NCBI GenBank assembly: GCA_018896985.1
Contig: JAHILQ010000154.1
Coordinates: 1 to 5,931, forward strand
Length of the DNA stretch: 5,931 nucleotides
Direction: 5' to 3'
DNA from: Nitrospinota bacterium
Lineage (GTDB): Bacteria; Nitrospirota; Thermodesulfovibrionia; Thermodesulfovibrionales; UBA1546
Position 1 is the stretch's first letter; each line of letters begins with the position of its first letter. The notes beneath the pieces were generated by a model. The model saw only the letters and a list, made by a program, of their open reading frames with translations. It ran no database searches and had not been told where the DNA came from. Position numbers and translations under genes: made by a program. This document shows positions 4,942-5,931 of the stretch, one piece after another.

Positions 4942-5865
4942 AATCCCAGAGGAGTCCTTCAAGATTCTCTTTTGATTCTCCGATATGCTCAAAATACCTG
5001 CTTCTCAACTCCATCATAAACATCCCCTCGTAAGAGGCAACAAATGACGAGAGTAATTCTTTTATGGGTATCTCTCCCCATCCCACAGGCATGTGCGAGT
5101 CGCCTTTGCCAAACGGTATCTGGTGGGTCTGCTGCTTTTCGCTATAGTAGACTGCATGGCCGAAGTTGTCGTGGATGTGGGTATGGCCAATTAAATCCTT
5201 TATTTCACTCACTGCTGATGCAGGGTCGAAATTATAAAACTTTGATGCCATGTAAAGGTGGCCTAAATCAAGGTTTATCTTCACATTGTTCCTGTTAATC
5301 CTCAATACTTGCTCTTTCAGCAAATCTATTCGCTCTGCATAACAGTACGGCGAGTGAAAGAGATAGGGTCTTGCGTTTTCCATGCAAATGGCGCTTTCGG
5401 GAAACTCTGAGGAGATGTTCCGGATTATCGACGCCTCAAGCTCAAGGAGCCTCATCTTCTCATCATCCGGAATATCCACCTTGCCATTGACAGGAAAGGC
5501 TTCTTCAGGCATATACCGCCCAGGATGATAAACAACAATTTTTGAACCTACCTCTAAAGCAAACTCTAAAGTCGCCTTCAGAACCGATATATGGAGTTCA
5601 GGATTCTCCCTGTCCATCAGATTTAAAGGATTTGGCGCATGGACGCTGTATGTGAAGTCAAGGTCTTTGAGAATTTCATTAATTATGCCTTAATTATCCT
5701 TACCCGTCCTTTATCAAGCCTTCCGTATTTAATGGCATCAAGGCCGTGAACAGGTATCTCGGTGGCGCTTATGTTGATCTTTTTATAGTGTGTTAAATCA
5801 CTTGCCAGTTTTTTCAGATCCCCATCAATCCTCACTTCATCAATCTTTACGCCTATTTTCAACAT
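4934..5865 (-). pseudogene. Sugar phosphate isomerase/epimerase-like TIM-barrel protein, interrupted by a frameshift
   Basis: Two adjacent frames encode one protein of the xylose-isomerase-like TIM-barrel superfamily. The first runs from the ATG at 5865 (GGAGGT 9 bases upstream) to a TAA at 5685-5683 and gives 60 residues, with strand KIGVKIDEV and helix GDLKKLASDL. The second, in the -1 frame, is open from 5689 to the TAA at 4936-4934. Metal-site-type motifs lie in the second part: YSVHAPN, VVYHPG, CMENARP, NLDLGH, HTHIHDN, HMPVGWGEIP and MMELRSRYFE. They give the His, Glu and Asp ligands usual for a divalent-metal isomerase or epimerase. An 8-bp direct repeat with 11-bp period sits at the break; deleting one 11-bp copy gives a continuous 306-residue protein. 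The gene may be disrupted, or the break may be a sequence error. An internal ATG at 5617 would lose the first strands. The substrate is unknown, and an endonuclease IV-like fold relative is possible. Confidence 0.8.
5679..5697. repeat. Imperfect 11-bp tandem duplication at the isomerase frameshift
   Basis: On the plus strand TTAATTAT occurs at 5679-5686 and again at 5690-5697, separated by GCC, making 1.7 copies of an 11-bp unit. Because 11 is not a multiple of 3, gaining one unit shifts the reading frame by exactly the amount observed between the two halves of the isomerase gene. Confidence 0.85.
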
Positions 5866-5930
5866 GCGGAAAATACCTCCCTGCCAGATACAAATGTCTT
5901 TACAATTCGCGGGATCTCCTCACCTGTGTC
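5859..5930 (-). CDS. C-terminal end of an amidohydrolase-like protein (5' part outside window)
   Basis: A minus-strand frame enters at the window edge and gives 23 residues before TGA at 5861-5859. The ending EEIPRIVKTFVSGREVFSAC looks like the final beta-strands of a metal-dependent amidohydrolase, where a 'V..V.V.G..V' strand of the small beta-sandwich domain usually closes the protein. That is a resemblance from memory over a very short stretch, so the family is tentative. The coding call is stronger: the stop overlaps the start of the isomerase-like gene by 7 nt, in the manner of translationally coupled genes, and the isomerase Shine-Dalgarno (GGAGGT, 5880-5875) lies within its last codons. 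Confidence 0.5.
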   Translation of the reverse strand, partial: DTGEEIPRIVKTFVSGREVFSAC

Positions 5931-5931
5931 C

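Noticed and set aside
5683..5692. Programmed -1 ribosomal frameshift in the isomerase gene
   Set aside because: The shared open window is only about 4 nt and contains no X-XXY-YYZ slippery heptamer; the 11-bp duplication explains the shift better.

Overview
The window is a chromosomal segment in which every recognisable gene lies on the minus strand; reading in the direction of transcription means reading from position 5931 down to 1. Its core is a complete high-affinity phosphate uptake locus in the classical order pstS, pstC, pstA, pstB, phoU (about 4848 to 323). Upstream are the last 23 codons of a possible amidohydrolase and a TIM-barrel isomerase/epimerase-like gene interrupted by a frameshift. 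Downstream is the first third or less of a bioA-like biotin synthesis gene, cut by the window edge. The source is a bacterium with a Sec-exported PstS, moderate base composition and repeat-rich spacers. The gene set is too universal to name a phylum; the style reminds me of uncultured Nitrospirota or deltaproteobacterial-type genomes, but that is an impression only.

Layout from high to low coordinates: amidohydrolase-like 3' end (5930-5859), overlapping by 7 nt a broken sugar-phosphate-isomerase-like gene (5865-4934); an 85-bp spacer with a Pho-box-like element and a good Shine-Dalgarno; pstS (4848-3841); an 82-bp spacer with four half-sites repeated every 11 bp, a textbook Pho box array; pstC (3758-2868); a spacer almost filled by seven 7-bp units; pstA (2810-1902), overlapping pstB (1908-1141) by 7 nt; a spacer with two GC-rich hairpins and a G-quadruplex motif; phoU (991-323); a spacer of TCAGT/TTCACTG-type repeats; bioA (194 to the edge).

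How the genes work together: PstS binds phosphate in the periplasm, PstC and PstA form the membrane channel, PstB hydrolyses ATP, and PhoU couples transporter state to the PhoR/PhoB two-component system. No phoR or phoB is visible. The Pho box between pstS and pstC suggests that the membrane and ATPase genes have their own PhoB-type promoter in addition to any transcript from pstS.

The most notable observations are: (1) the frameshift in the isomerase gene coincides with an imperfect 11-bp tandem duplication, and removing one copy restores one continuous frame with a sensible family sequence; (2) the internal four-half-site Pho array; (3) short-period repeats at several gene junctions, touching a stop codon (phoU, isomerase) or supplying a ribosome binding site (pstA). 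I did not find a defence system, mobile element, CRISPR array or RNA gene. No gene-free stretch exceeds 150 bp.
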